NCBI RefSeq assembly: GCF_030272615.1
Contig: NC_081413.1
Span: 15,756,285-15,820,284, forward strand
Origin: Cryptomeria japonica
Taxonomy: Eukaryota; Streptophyta; Pinopsida; Cupressales; Cupressaceae
Reading direction: 5' to 3'
DNA length: 64,000 bases
Of this stretch, positions 22,961 to 32,030 are shown in pieces. Positions within the stretch are counted from its first letter, which is position 1; each line of letters opens with the position of its first letter. The position numbers and the translations under genes are program-made. Below the pieces are notes generated by a model. That model did no database searches. It was given only the letters and a program-made list of their open reading frames with translations, and was not told where the DNA came from.

Positions 22961-23760
22961 GGATTACTCTTTCTCAATCCAATTATGCTCTTGATCTTCT
23001 AGCATTGTTCCACATGGTTTATTGTAAGCATGCACTGGATCCCTTTCTTTCGGGAGTCAAGCTTAAGGATAAGTGTTCCACTCCACTTGTTGATGCCAGA
23101 TTGTATCGTCAGCTTGTTGGGAGTCTCACTCTACTTGACTCACACACACCCTGATATTTCCTTTACAGTTGGCATGGTTTCACACTTTATGCAGGAACCA
23201 CATGAGCTTCATTGGAAATCTACCAAACACATCTTACACTACATACAGGGTACACACTACTTTGGGATTTACTATCCAGCAGGCACATGACTCACCTTGG
23301 TTCATTACATAGACTCTGACTAGGTTGGCGATCTTGACAATCGTAAGTCCACTCCAAGTAACAACTTTCATCTTGGTTTTGGTCCCATTTATTGAAAAAG
23401 AAAGGAGTGGCATGCTATTTCTTTTTCTTCTACTGAGGCTGGGTATGGAGGGGTTGTTAATGTAGCTACTAAGGCTATTTGGCTTCAGAATATTCTATCA
23501 AAGTTTGGCTTCACTACTCCACAAACTATAGTCCTTCATTGTGACAATTAGAGTTCCATTCAAATCTCAAAGAACCTCATTCACCATTAGAGGACCAAAC
23601 ACATCGAGATCTATATGCACTACTCTGGGAGCTAATACAAGAGAATGTCATTGATTTATAGTATTTTCCTCTAAGCAGAGCAGGTTGCAGACATCTTCAC
23701 CAAACCCTTCACTGAGAGTAAGTTTCATCAGTTGCAAGCTCTCTTGTGGGTGCGAGATAT
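22961..23760 (+). pseudogene. Ty1/copia RNase H region and pol C-terminus, decayed
   Basis: RT-connection motifs (LYRQLVGSLTLL, DISFTVGMVSHFMQEPHELHW) appear in shifting frames, then RNase H motifs: RKSTPS, SFSSTEAGYGGV, ATKAIWLQNIL, LHCDN followed by a stop, and the terminal TKPFTESKFHQLQALL. Many frameshifts. It closes the pol order gag-PR-INT-RT-RH typical of Ty1/copia. Confidence 0.85.
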
Positions 23761-23867
23761 TTCACAAGGGGGGTCAATTGACTTCTCCATTCACTCTTAT
23801 GGGGAGACTTTTTCCTCTCTCAAGGTTTTGTCCTTCTTCTTTGAGATTTTTTTTGTGTGTTCTCTCT

Positions 23868-24610
23868 TTTGGGGGGGTGTCGTGTCCCTCCTTAGTTTAT
23901 CTTTTGATCTATGCATCAGTAGACTTGTTTAGACATAATGATAATACTTGAATGGCTTCTTATGACTTTACACTTATCATAGATTCTATATTATGATGTT
24001 AGACATTTTCTCATAGACATATTGTTAAAGTTGTGAAATACAACCTCACAAAACCCAGTGAACACTTGTATGCAAATAACCTATCACAACAATGAAAGAT
24101 TCACAAAACACAAAGATTGCTTTGAAAACCCAGAGCAAGAATATACAATAATAATAATCATATTGGTTGAATTACAAAAGGGATCAATCCTTATAAAAGG
24201 AAATCAAACCTAAAAAGGAAAACCCTAAAAGCAATTAATAATTAATAATAAATTAATTATTAATATTCCTAAGTTTAGCTTCCTAAATAGAGAAAATGTG
24301 ACTTAATTATTAAATCAATGTGATTTGATTAATTAAGTAAACTAATACCTTTACTCTAACACATACGTTATATGATGATTCTTATGGTAGATTGTCTTAT
24401 CTTGGATCATTATGGTAATGATGGGATTTCTTATTATTTATTATGGGATAAGATCAATATATGTGATTTGATGGCTTCTATATGTATGCACATGTTTGGT
24501 GGCTTTATATGCTTCATTATGTTGATGGTTTATGATTGATTATGCACTAGATGATATTATGGATAGTTTTATGTTGATTATGCACTTGAGGAGATTATAG
24601 ACGTACTAAT
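23868..24610 (+). mobile_element. Probable copia 3' polypurine tract and LTR start, interrupted by later insertions
   Basis: TTTTGGGGGGG (23868-23878) directly precedes TGTCGTGTCCCTCC, which fits a polypurine tract next to an LTR. The following AT-rich sequence is broken by the solo LTR at 24,023-24,361 and then by the element at 24,611-31,295. Its continuation would be after 31,296. The right end was not found, and no matching 5' LTR is visible. Confidence 0.45.
24023..24361 (-). mobile_element. Solo LTR, 339 bp, antisense
   Basis: Read on the minus strand it runs from TGTTAGAGTAAAGG to CACAACTTTAACA, giving TGTTA...TAACA ends. A minus-strand TATA-like TTTTATAAGG sits in the middle. Flanks are CATAT (24018-24022) and CATAC (24362-24366), a 5-bp target duplication with one difference. 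This is the usual product of LTR-LTR recombination. Confidence 0.75.
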
Positions 24611-25473
24611 TGTTGGCATATGGACACTCCAATGAGACATTGTGTGTGATTGAAGGTTTTGTCATTGATGGCAACCTTACAATCCTATGGCACCGGCAAG
24701 ACATTATATCGGCAAAGCATTACACATGCAACCTTGCAATCCTATGGCACTGGCAAGACATTCTACCGGCAAAGCATTATTCAAGCAAGACATTCTACCG
24801 GCATCAGCAAGATCACTCTACACCAGCACCAGCACAGAAGAAAAGATGTATACTGGCACAGAGGCCGATAGGATTTTTGATATGTAATATTTTGTTTATT
24901 ATTGAAAGCCGACTTCGCAAATTGTAAAATGACTCTTGTATATAAAAGAGATCATTGTAGACATTTGCAAGACATGAATAGGCAGCATTAAGAAATTTAT
25001 TAAGCAAACCTAATGTGTGAATTATAGGTCAAGGGTATATGTAAAGAATAGAGCAAGAACCCGTACTGAATCTGGCATTGAAGATGCTATTTTAAAGCAG
25101 TACAGAATATTGGATTTGTATAATCCTCGTTGTAAGTCAATGTGACTTCTTATTGAGCAGTGTGCTCTAGGCAGTTGGCCTTCCTGCATGTGCAGGCCCC
25201 TATTGTAAGTAATATTCTCTTATTGGCCAGTAAGTGAATATTGTGGGTCACAAATACCATCGAGGTTTTTCCCACATCGAGTTTCCTCATTAAACATCTT
25301 GTGTTATGGTGCTCTTTTCATGTGGATGCTTTTTATTCTGTTAATTACATTAATTCTTGCATATCGGTATATTGTTACTTTATGTTCTGCATGTTTTGTA
25401 TTCAGAAAATTACATTACCGGTCAGATACTGATTCACCCCCCCCCCCTCTCAGTATCTATGGGAACCCTAACA
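24611..25473 (+). repeat. 5' LTR of the non-autonomous element
   Basis: It starts TGTTGGCATATGG and ends GGAACCCTAACA. A TATA box (TATATAAAAG) lies at 24,939. The first 250 bp contain repeated ACCGGCAAGACATT / ACCGGCAAAGCATT words. By hand count about 40 of 863 positions differ from the 3' LTR (roughly 95% identity). Many differences are CG to TG or CA changes. A run of C lies at 25,437-25,447. Frames of 63-105 codons here recur in the other LTR and are not genes. Confidence 0.92.
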
Positions 25474-25475
25474 AT

Positions 25476-25488
25476 TGGTATCAGAGCC
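25476..25488 (+). promoter_or_regulatory. Primer-binding site, initiator methionine tRNA type
   Basis: TGGTATCAGAGCC begins two bases after the 5' LTR and is complementary to the 3' end of plant initiator tRNA-Met, the usual primer for minus-strand cDNA in copia elements. Confidence 0.9.
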
Positions 25489-25544
25489 TGGTCCTCTATT
25501 TTCATAAGCCTAACAGCTTGAGGAAGATCTTGACACCGGTAAAG

Positions 25545-26702
25545 ATGGAAAATCTGATGAAGCAACTTGAAGGAGCTTTTACTGACTATGATACAGAGAA
25601 GTTGAAAAATATCAAATTAGAAGATGATTTAAAAGCAGCTCGGGACATTATTCAGGCACTTCAAGAAAATCTTACTATTACAAGAAATAAGAGAAGAGAA
25701 CTTTATGAAAAATTGCAAAATGAGAATGATGAAAAGGAATCACTTAATGATATGATAAGCAAATTGAAACAAGAGATCATGACAACAAAAAATGAAATGC
25801 AGGATATGACTATGAGATTTTGCAAAGAGATTGAGGACAGAAATAAGAATGAAGAAGAATTGACCAGAAGACTAAGTGATGCAGCAAATGAGAACACAAG
25901 ACTTAGCTATGAAAATGACATGTTAAAGATAGATCTGATGCATACTTAGAATGACTCAAATGAACTAATGAGACAAAAAGAAATCTTGGAAAGGGAATTG
26001 GAAACTGCAAATCAACACAAAGAAAAATTCAAGAAAAGCTCAGAAGAACTTGGTACCTTATTGAGGAATTAAAAACCCAAAGGTGACACTTTTGGAATTG
26101 GATTTGAAGTTGGAGAAACCTTCGGTACTGTAAATACTCAGGATCACAGCAAACCGGTAAGACCTCCTAATACTTACAAATTCAATGGAAAATGCTTTAA
26201 CTGTAATAAATATGGTCATAGGGAAAACGAATGTAGATCTAGGAATTATCAGAATATCAATCCTCCCACCGGTCAATACTCCAAATGCAACAAAATTGGT
26301 CATAACTCTGAAAACTGCAAAATGAATGTAAGATGTTATGTTTGTGGAAGATTTGGACATTTATCAAATCAATGCAGAACACAAACCGACATAGGTTATG
26401 GGAAAGCTATTCAGAAAAATAATGTAACTTTTTATGCATGTAACAAGATTGGTCATATTGCTAAATTTTGTAGAAGTAAAGGTACACCGGTAGACAATAA
26501 AAGTACTATCTTGAAAGGTAAAGAAAAGGTTGAAGAGGTTAAGCAAGAATTCTCAAAGCAATGGATTAGAAAAGGTGATCTAAATATTGGGAATACTTCT
26601 CCACCGGTAGAACCAACAAATGCTCCACCGGCAGGACAATGTGATGCTCCACCGGCAAGACAGAGCAATGCTTCACCGGCAGGAAGTTCTTCATCTAATT
26701 GA
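25545..26702 (+). pseudogene. Gag-like ORF: coiled coil plus four zinc knuckles, two in-frame stops
   Basis: The ATG at 25545 opens a 386-codon frame interrupted only by TAG (25947) and TAA (26070). Residues 1-175 are a long heptad-rich coiled coil. Then come four CX2CX4HX4C-type knuckles: CFNCNKYGHRENEC (intact), YSKCNKIGHNSENC (first Cys lost), CYVCGRFGHLSNQC (intact) and FYACNKIGHIAKFC (first Cys lost). The tail has four 8-residue repeats like PPAGQSNA. The usual N-terminal capsid domain of copia Gag is absent. Expected role: nucleic-acid binding and assembly with a helper's particle. The frame is the same before and after both stops, so decay is by point mutation. Confidence 0.85.
26601..26696 (+). 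repeat. Four tandem 24-bp repeats in the gag tail
   Basis: Copies start at 26601, 26625, 26649 and 26673, each led by YCACCGGYAG and encoding eight residues (PPVEPTNA, PPAGQCDA, PPARQSNA, SPAGSSSS). The period is exactly 24 bp. Each copy brings one ACCGG site. Confidence 0.9.
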
Positions 26703-27006
26703 AGAAAGTTATCTTGAGGGCTTGGCAATCTAATGACACATGTGCCATTACTCCCTCGTTAGAGAAAAGAAGTTGAAAATCACTCATTACCGGCAAATAA
26801 AGTTAAGCTAATACATTACCGGCAAGCAATTAATGTGGTAGGTAGCGGAAAAGACTTTATAAAATAAGGTTTTGGCTCCATTTCACTTCACCGAGCATTC
26901 AAACATTTGAAGAGCGCGAAATCTCTAGAGCTAAGGCATTTTGAGCAAAAAGGCAAAGCATTTTAGCTATCAATCCATCCAAAGGTAGAAAAAGGTATTT
27001 ATCATC
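26703..27006 (+). promoter_or_regulatory. Promoter-like spacer between the two ORFs
   Basis: This 304-bp spacer holds GACACATGTGCC, two TTACCGGCAA sites (26788, 26817) and TTTATAAAATAAGG (about 26858) placed about 150 bp before the ATG at 27007. The sequence between is C/A-rich like a plant 5' leader, with no upstream ATG between the TATA-like box and 27007. A separate transcript for the second ORF is inferred; an internal splice acceptor would be the alternative. Confidence 0.5.
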
Positions 27007-30000
27007 ATGGCATCCTCCTCTGCACCTGAATTCATAGCAAACCCTAGAGTAGTCGAGGTTATAAAACACTCTAGGCCCGTATTTCAGCTAGTTCCTGAGG
27101 TAGCTAAGAAAGATGACAATATAGGTGCTTTTTCCCAAATTCCAAAAGGTGTTGTTTATGCAGAAGATCCTAGAATGTATATTCATTGCAACATAGAGGA
27201 ATTAGGAGATGAAGAAATTAAAAACATGTATAAGACTATTGTATGTGACAATTCTGGAAATGTAAAACCTGAATGTAAAGTTGTTGAAACCCTAGGATTC
27301 ACTGAAATCCTCTGCATTCCTGAATTTCCCAAGGAAGTGATTAGGATAGTTTTAAGAAGGGTACATGGTTCATTCTTTTGGCTTGATTCAGTTCACAAAA
27401 TTACAAAGGAAGCTATGAAAGAAGTAACAGGGTTACCTTCCACTGGTAATAGACCCGACAAGACTAAGAAGGTCTCCAATGACCTAGTAATGAACTTAAC
27501 TGGTGCAACATCAGACAGAAGGTCTTTAAGGGTTAATGATGTGACCGATATAAATGTTAGATTTGTTAGCATGATTTTAGGGTACAAAGCAACTCATGCA
27601 AACAGACTTAACTTAGTTTCTAGTTTATGCATTAAGAGTGCTCATGATATGGTAAAAGAAAATGTGAAAATTGATGTATGTGAATGGTTAAAAGATGAGT
27701 TGATTGATAACTTAGCCAAAATCAAGAAGGATAAGAAAGGAACTTTTAGATTTGGAAATTTACTTGTATGCTTAATGCTACATATAACCAAACAGGTTCC
27801 CAGTATAGGCAACAAAGATTTTGGATATGACATACTAGTAGGAAAACAATTATCAGACTTACTCAACAACATGGGTGAAAACAACGAAAAGAATATCAAT
27901 GAGTATTTTCAAGCACTAAAGGTCAGAATGAACAAAAGAATCAGACTATCACAGGAAATTGTCAACAAATACAAAGATGACATATGCTTTGTTATCAAAA
28001 AGGATGAAATATGGATGGAAGCAGTCATCCCTAGGACAATCTGGGTAACAGAAATGGGCTATGAAACAGATGACCACATAGTGGAAACTTATGCCAAAGC
28101 ACTTCTGGAAGTCCCCAATGAACCTAAAGAAGAAGTATTTGGTAGTGCTGAGACCATAGAAAGCCAAATTCAGTCAAAGAAAAGAGTGAAAAAGGTTGAG
28201 GCATTTGTGAGAAAAGGATCCAGACAAGCAAAAGCCATAAAGGAAGATGTATTAAAGAAAACTGACATAACTAAAGATGAGTTGGCAGCCCAACAACTTG
28301 AAACTCATCTATCACCGGTAGGTACTTCCTCAAAAGGAGATATGCCAGCAACTTTCAAAAGAGTTGTTAGGAAAAGAGACCCCTCACCGACAACCACTCC
28401 TTCACCTAGAAGGACAAGGCAGAAGCAACAAGATGTGAGATCTTCGGTTAGAAAGGTCACACCTAAAAAGAAGATGACCCCTAAGAAAAAGAAAAAGAAA
28501 AAGAGCACAACTGACTTGGCACCTCTAGAAATTTTTTTAAATGAGATCACAGAGGAAGGTAAATTGAAGAACATAGGGAAAATTTATGACACCCTATCGG
28601 ATGATGAGAAAGGGAAAGTTGAGGAGAGTGTAATATTACACATGGACATGTTTAAAAAGTTTTTGTTACAAGTCTTAAATGAAATTCCTGATGACTTATA
28701 CAAAAGACTTGAGGCCAGAAGGCAAGGAGTGATAGAATTGGATAAGAAAATAAAAATTGAGAAATTACTTGCTGTATATCCGGTAAACTCACCTAAAGAA
28801 ATTGATGATCTGATAGCTCAGGCTAACCGAACAGTTTTTTCCACTGCAAATCGGCAAATTTCATTGGTGGTAGGTAGAGTTACAGAGGTTTCAGAGGAAA
28901 CAGAAAATGGTTGGGACATATTTTTGGTTGAAAAAGAAAAAAAAGAAGAATATAAGAATCCCAAGCCTATTAAGGTTTATCAAAAAGATAGAGACAAAGG
29001 GAAAGGTAAAGTTGGTGGACCACCAAGTATCAAAGTTAGAGACAACTTACCTCCACCTCCTTTAAATACTCCACTGGTAAAATCAACAACTACTGAAGAT
29101 CCACCGACAGTTGAGAGCATGGATACAGAGGGTGGCAATACTAATCCTGAAGTCCTATATACTGTGAATGTTGATACTCAGAAGATCAACATAGTGGTAG
29201 ATAAGGATACAACAAATAAATCAGATATAGCCAAAGAGCCTCTGGTAATAGAAAATACAGAACAATCGGTAGCAAATACAGGGAAAAAGGTGGAATCTAA
29301 AACACAAACAGAGAAACCGATAGAGCTAAAGGCTCCATAATATATGCCACCGGTAAGAAATGAAGCGGGAAAACCAGTGCTTAAGGAAATGCAGACACAA
29401 ACTGACCTACCAAAGGTCAATACAAGCATGGTCACTTCCACCGGTACTCAGTTTGTTGGGTCACCACCAAAGTCAACAAATGTGACTGAGGTATTACTTG
29501 AATCTATCAAGAAAATAACTGATTATAGCTCACAAGCTTACAAAGCAATAGATGATTCAATCCCATTTTTGAAATCAATGGCTCCTAATTGTAATATAGA
29601 CAATAAAGATTATTTAGGACAGTTGGATACACTCTATAAATATATTTCTAGAAATTTTGAGCAAATAAAGTTAGAATCTGTAAAGGAAATTGTAGAAAAG
29701 GAGAAACAGAAATTCTTTGAGGAAGGAATAAAGAAGTGTAACAGAGAGTTTGACACACTTCTACCGGAACTGTGTAATTTGTTAAAAGAGTACAAAAACT
29801 TGTATAAAGATACATGTAAAATAATTTTTTTGACTATAGATATTGACAAGAAAATAAGCAAGGCACAAGATGAGATAAATAAACTTGCAGACAATTTTGT
29901 CAACTCGCCTGATTCACTATCAGTTTTTGAAGAGAAGATAGCAAATTTTGAGGAAGAATTGCTCAAATTGGAAAGGGAGAAAGAGAAAATAATAAACAAG

Positions 30001-30237
30001 GCAAAACTTTTGAGATCTAATCTAAGTCCAAGATTGGACTATTTAGCACCTCTGCAGAAGGAAATTTCAGAGGCATTAACACAGGGAAGCAAAAAACCAG
30101 CAGAGCATTTGCAATATCTCACCGGTACAGTAAAAAGAACTGAGACAGCAATAAAAGATAGTAAGCAGTTTATGGATGATATAAACTTAATTTTGGGAGA
30201 TCTTCTTCAGATAATAACTACCCAACTACAAGGTTGA
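27007..30237 (+). pseudogene. Large element-encoded protein (1,076 codons, one in-frame stop)
   Basis: Codons 1-777 end at TAA (29338-29340); the same frame resumes at once and runs to TGA at 30235-30237, so this is one ORF with a single nonsense change (CAA to TAA would explain it). Residues about 95-330 look globular, with SFFWLDSVHKITKEAM and EVTGLP, a pattern reminiscent of plant transposon-associated domains near the plant mobile domain. Residues 450-500 are strongly basic (RKRDP, PRRTRQK, TPKKKKKKK), a likely nuclear localisation signal. A Pro/Thr-rich acidic linker follows, with SKTQTEK and MQTQTDL. The last 240 residues are coiled coil. No enzyme motif or membrane segment is seen. The function is unknown to me. 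Confidence 0.8.
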
Positions 30238-30282
30238 GGTTATGGACTGGTATAACTACTAACTCTACTAACCTTTGTCATT

Positions 30283-30432
30283 GATGCCAAAGGGGGAGTA
30301 GTAGGATGAGAAAATTCAAAAACACAGGGATCATATGCTCAGGGGGAGTCACTCACATTTTTGGTCTACACATTTTTGGATATCTTTTTGAAATTTCTCA
30401 TGAGTGTTGCCATCAATGCCAAAGGGGGAGAT
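30283..30432 (+). promoter_or_regulatory. Repeated polypurine tracts before the 3' LTR
   Basis: GATGCCAAAGGGGGAG (30283-30298), CAGGGGGAG (30340-30348) and AATGCCAAAGGGGGAG (30415-30430) lie in the last 150 bp; the last is two bases from the LTR and primes plus-strand synthesis. Multiple such tracts with the ATGCCAAAGGGGGAG context are a known Sirevirus hallmark. Confidence 0.85.
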
Positions 30433-31295
30433 TGTTGGCATATGGACACTCCAATGAGACATTGTGTGTGATTGAAGGTTTTGTCATTGATGGCAACCTT
30501 GCAATCCTATGGCACCGGCAAGACATTATACCGGCAAAGCATTACACAGACAAACTTGCAATCCTATGGCACCGGCAAGACATTCTACCAGCAAAGCATT
30601 ATTCAAGCAAGACATTCTACCGACATCAACAAGATCACTCTACACCGGCACCAGCACAGAAGAAAAGATGTATACCGGCACAAAGGCTGATAAGATTTTT
30701 GATATGTAATATTTTGTTTATTATTGAAAGATGACTTGGCAAATTGTAAAATGACTCTTGTATATAAAAGAGATCATTGTAGACATTTGCAAGACATGAA
30801 TAGGCAACATTAAGAAATTTATTAGGCAGACCTAATGTGCGAATTATAGGTCAAGGGTATATGTAAAGAATAGAGCAAGAACCGGTACTGAATCTGGCAT
30901 TGAAGATGCTATTGTAAAGCAGTACAGAATATTGGATTTGTATAATCCTCATTGTAAGTCAATGTGACTTCTTATTGAGCAGTGTGCTCTAGGCAGTTGG
31001 CCTTCCTGCATGTGCAGGCCCCTATTGTAAGTAATATTCTCTTATTGGCCAGTAAGTGAATATTGTGGGTCACAAATCCCACTGAGGTTTTTCCCACACC
31101 GAGTTTCCTCGTTAAACATCTTGTGTTATGGTGCTCGTTTCATGTGGATGCTTTTGATTCTGTTAATTACATTAATTCTTGCATACCGATATACTGTTAC
31201 TTTATGTTCTACATGTTTTGTATTAAGAAAATTACATTACCGGTTAGATACTGATTCACCACCCCCCCCTCTCAGTATCTGTGGGAACCCTAACA
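30433..31295 (+). repeat. 3' LTR of the non-autonomous element
   Basis: It has the same length and ends as the 5' copy (TGTTGGCATATGG to GGAACCCTAACA). It has TATATAAAAG at 30,761. It keeps more intact ACCGG words (about seven) than the 5' LTR (about four). Confidence 0.92.
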
Positions 31296-31717
31296 CTAAC
31301 CCTATCCCATGTTTACATATATGATGATATGCTTACTTGATGTGTCTGTTACTGTTTGACTGCCTCCATGGTAGAATCAACATCACATCACTCATTGCGA
31401 GTGGGATGTGTCGTTGTGAAATTCTACCACGTGGCTACCATATGTGTGTGTGTGCATCATTTCTTTGTGCTTGCAGCACTTGCAGGTACTACACACTTAT
31501 TCCTCCTAGATTTCTAAGTGCGAGCTTCTCTTGATTACACAAGTGCGAGCATGTCTTCATTCCCAATGGTATATGTGGTTTCGGAGTTGACACAAGTTCC
31601 CTTCACCTACTCTAGGTCTAAGTCATCACTAATTGTTGTCAGTGTCTCGGCGTAGTTCGCCATGTTGGTCAATCAATTTTGTGAGTATGTTAGTATTTGA
31701 TGATTTATTTGATTATG
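31296..31717 (+). other. Sequence flanking the element, no gene seen
   Basis: Probably the continuation of the older copia LTR or flank from 24,610. It includes a TGTGTGTGTGTG run near 31,445. The 65-codon frame at 31,337-31,534 has no motif. Confidence 0.35.
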
Positions 31718-31730
31718 TGATGGCGTGATT

Positions 31731-32017
31731 TTTTTTATTTTTTATTTTATAGGTAATTGGCCGAAGCCTAAATAACTTTTGAATGGAGCTATGAACTAGT
31801 GGGGACACAGTAGGGGGCCCCATCCCCATTACATATATTTGAGTTACTATTATTATTATTATGTTTGATTAGATTGACCCCAAGACCTTCCCCAGCTATG
31901 GAAGGCCAAGAGTCACAACTTAGAATTCCACTTTAGATGTCCCTATTGGGAATTGAACTTGGGTCTCTACAATGAGAACCCAGTGTTTTAACCAGTTAAG
32001 CTCAACCCCTTGGACAA
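31731..32017 (-). mobile_element. tRNA-derived SINE, 287 bp, with 13-bp target duplication
   Basis: TGATGGCGTGATT occurs at 31,718-31,730 and again at 32,018-32,030, exactly flanking the unit. On the minus strand the head carries an A-box-like TGAGCTTAACTGG (32,004-31,992) and a B-box GTTCAATTCCC (31,958-31,948), the internal RNA polymerase III promoter. The far end is A-rich (AAAATAAAAAATAAAAAAA), as expected after target-primed insertion. The flanking duplication is perfect, so the insertion is fairly young. Family not named. Confidence 0.88.
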
Positions 32018-32030
32018 TGATGGCGTGATT

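Larger units (their letters stand above)
24611..31295 (+). mobile_element. Structurally complete non-autonomous LTR retrotransposon, 6,685 bp
   Basis: Two 863-bp LTRs in direct orientation enclose 4,959 bp. Flanks are CTAAT and CTAAC, a 5-bp target duplication with one mismatch. It has a primer-binding site after the 5' LTR and a polypurine tract abutting the 3' LTR. Inside are a Gag-like ORF and a second very long ORF; there is no protease, integrase, reverse transcriptase or RNase H motif in any frame, so it must have moved with another element's enzymes. Repeated AAAGGGGGAG tracts, tandem CCHC knuckles and a long ORF in the position of Sirevirus env-like genes suggest the Sirevirus lineage of Ty1/copia. 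That lineage call is inference. Confidence 0.9.

Noticed and set aside
24610-24927. Frames of 66-142 codons in the LTRs (also 30,306-30,734)
   Set aside because: They recur at both LTRs, differ by frame, and run through the ACCGGCAAGACATT repeats. They are repeat by-products.
25299-25949. ORF start inside the 5' LTR at 25,299
   Set aside because: The upstream part crosses the LTR end and primer-binding site. The ATG at 25,545 starts the coiled coil and is the sensible start.
29344-30237. Separate 297-codon gene
   Set aside because: It is in the same frame as the 777-codon ORF and begins two codons after that ORF's stop, so it is the continuation of one interrupted frame.
31948-32004. A tRNA gene on the minus strand
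   Set aside because: A and B boxes are present, but no full cloverleaf could be drawn and the unit ends in an A-rich tail with a target duplication, so it is a SINE.
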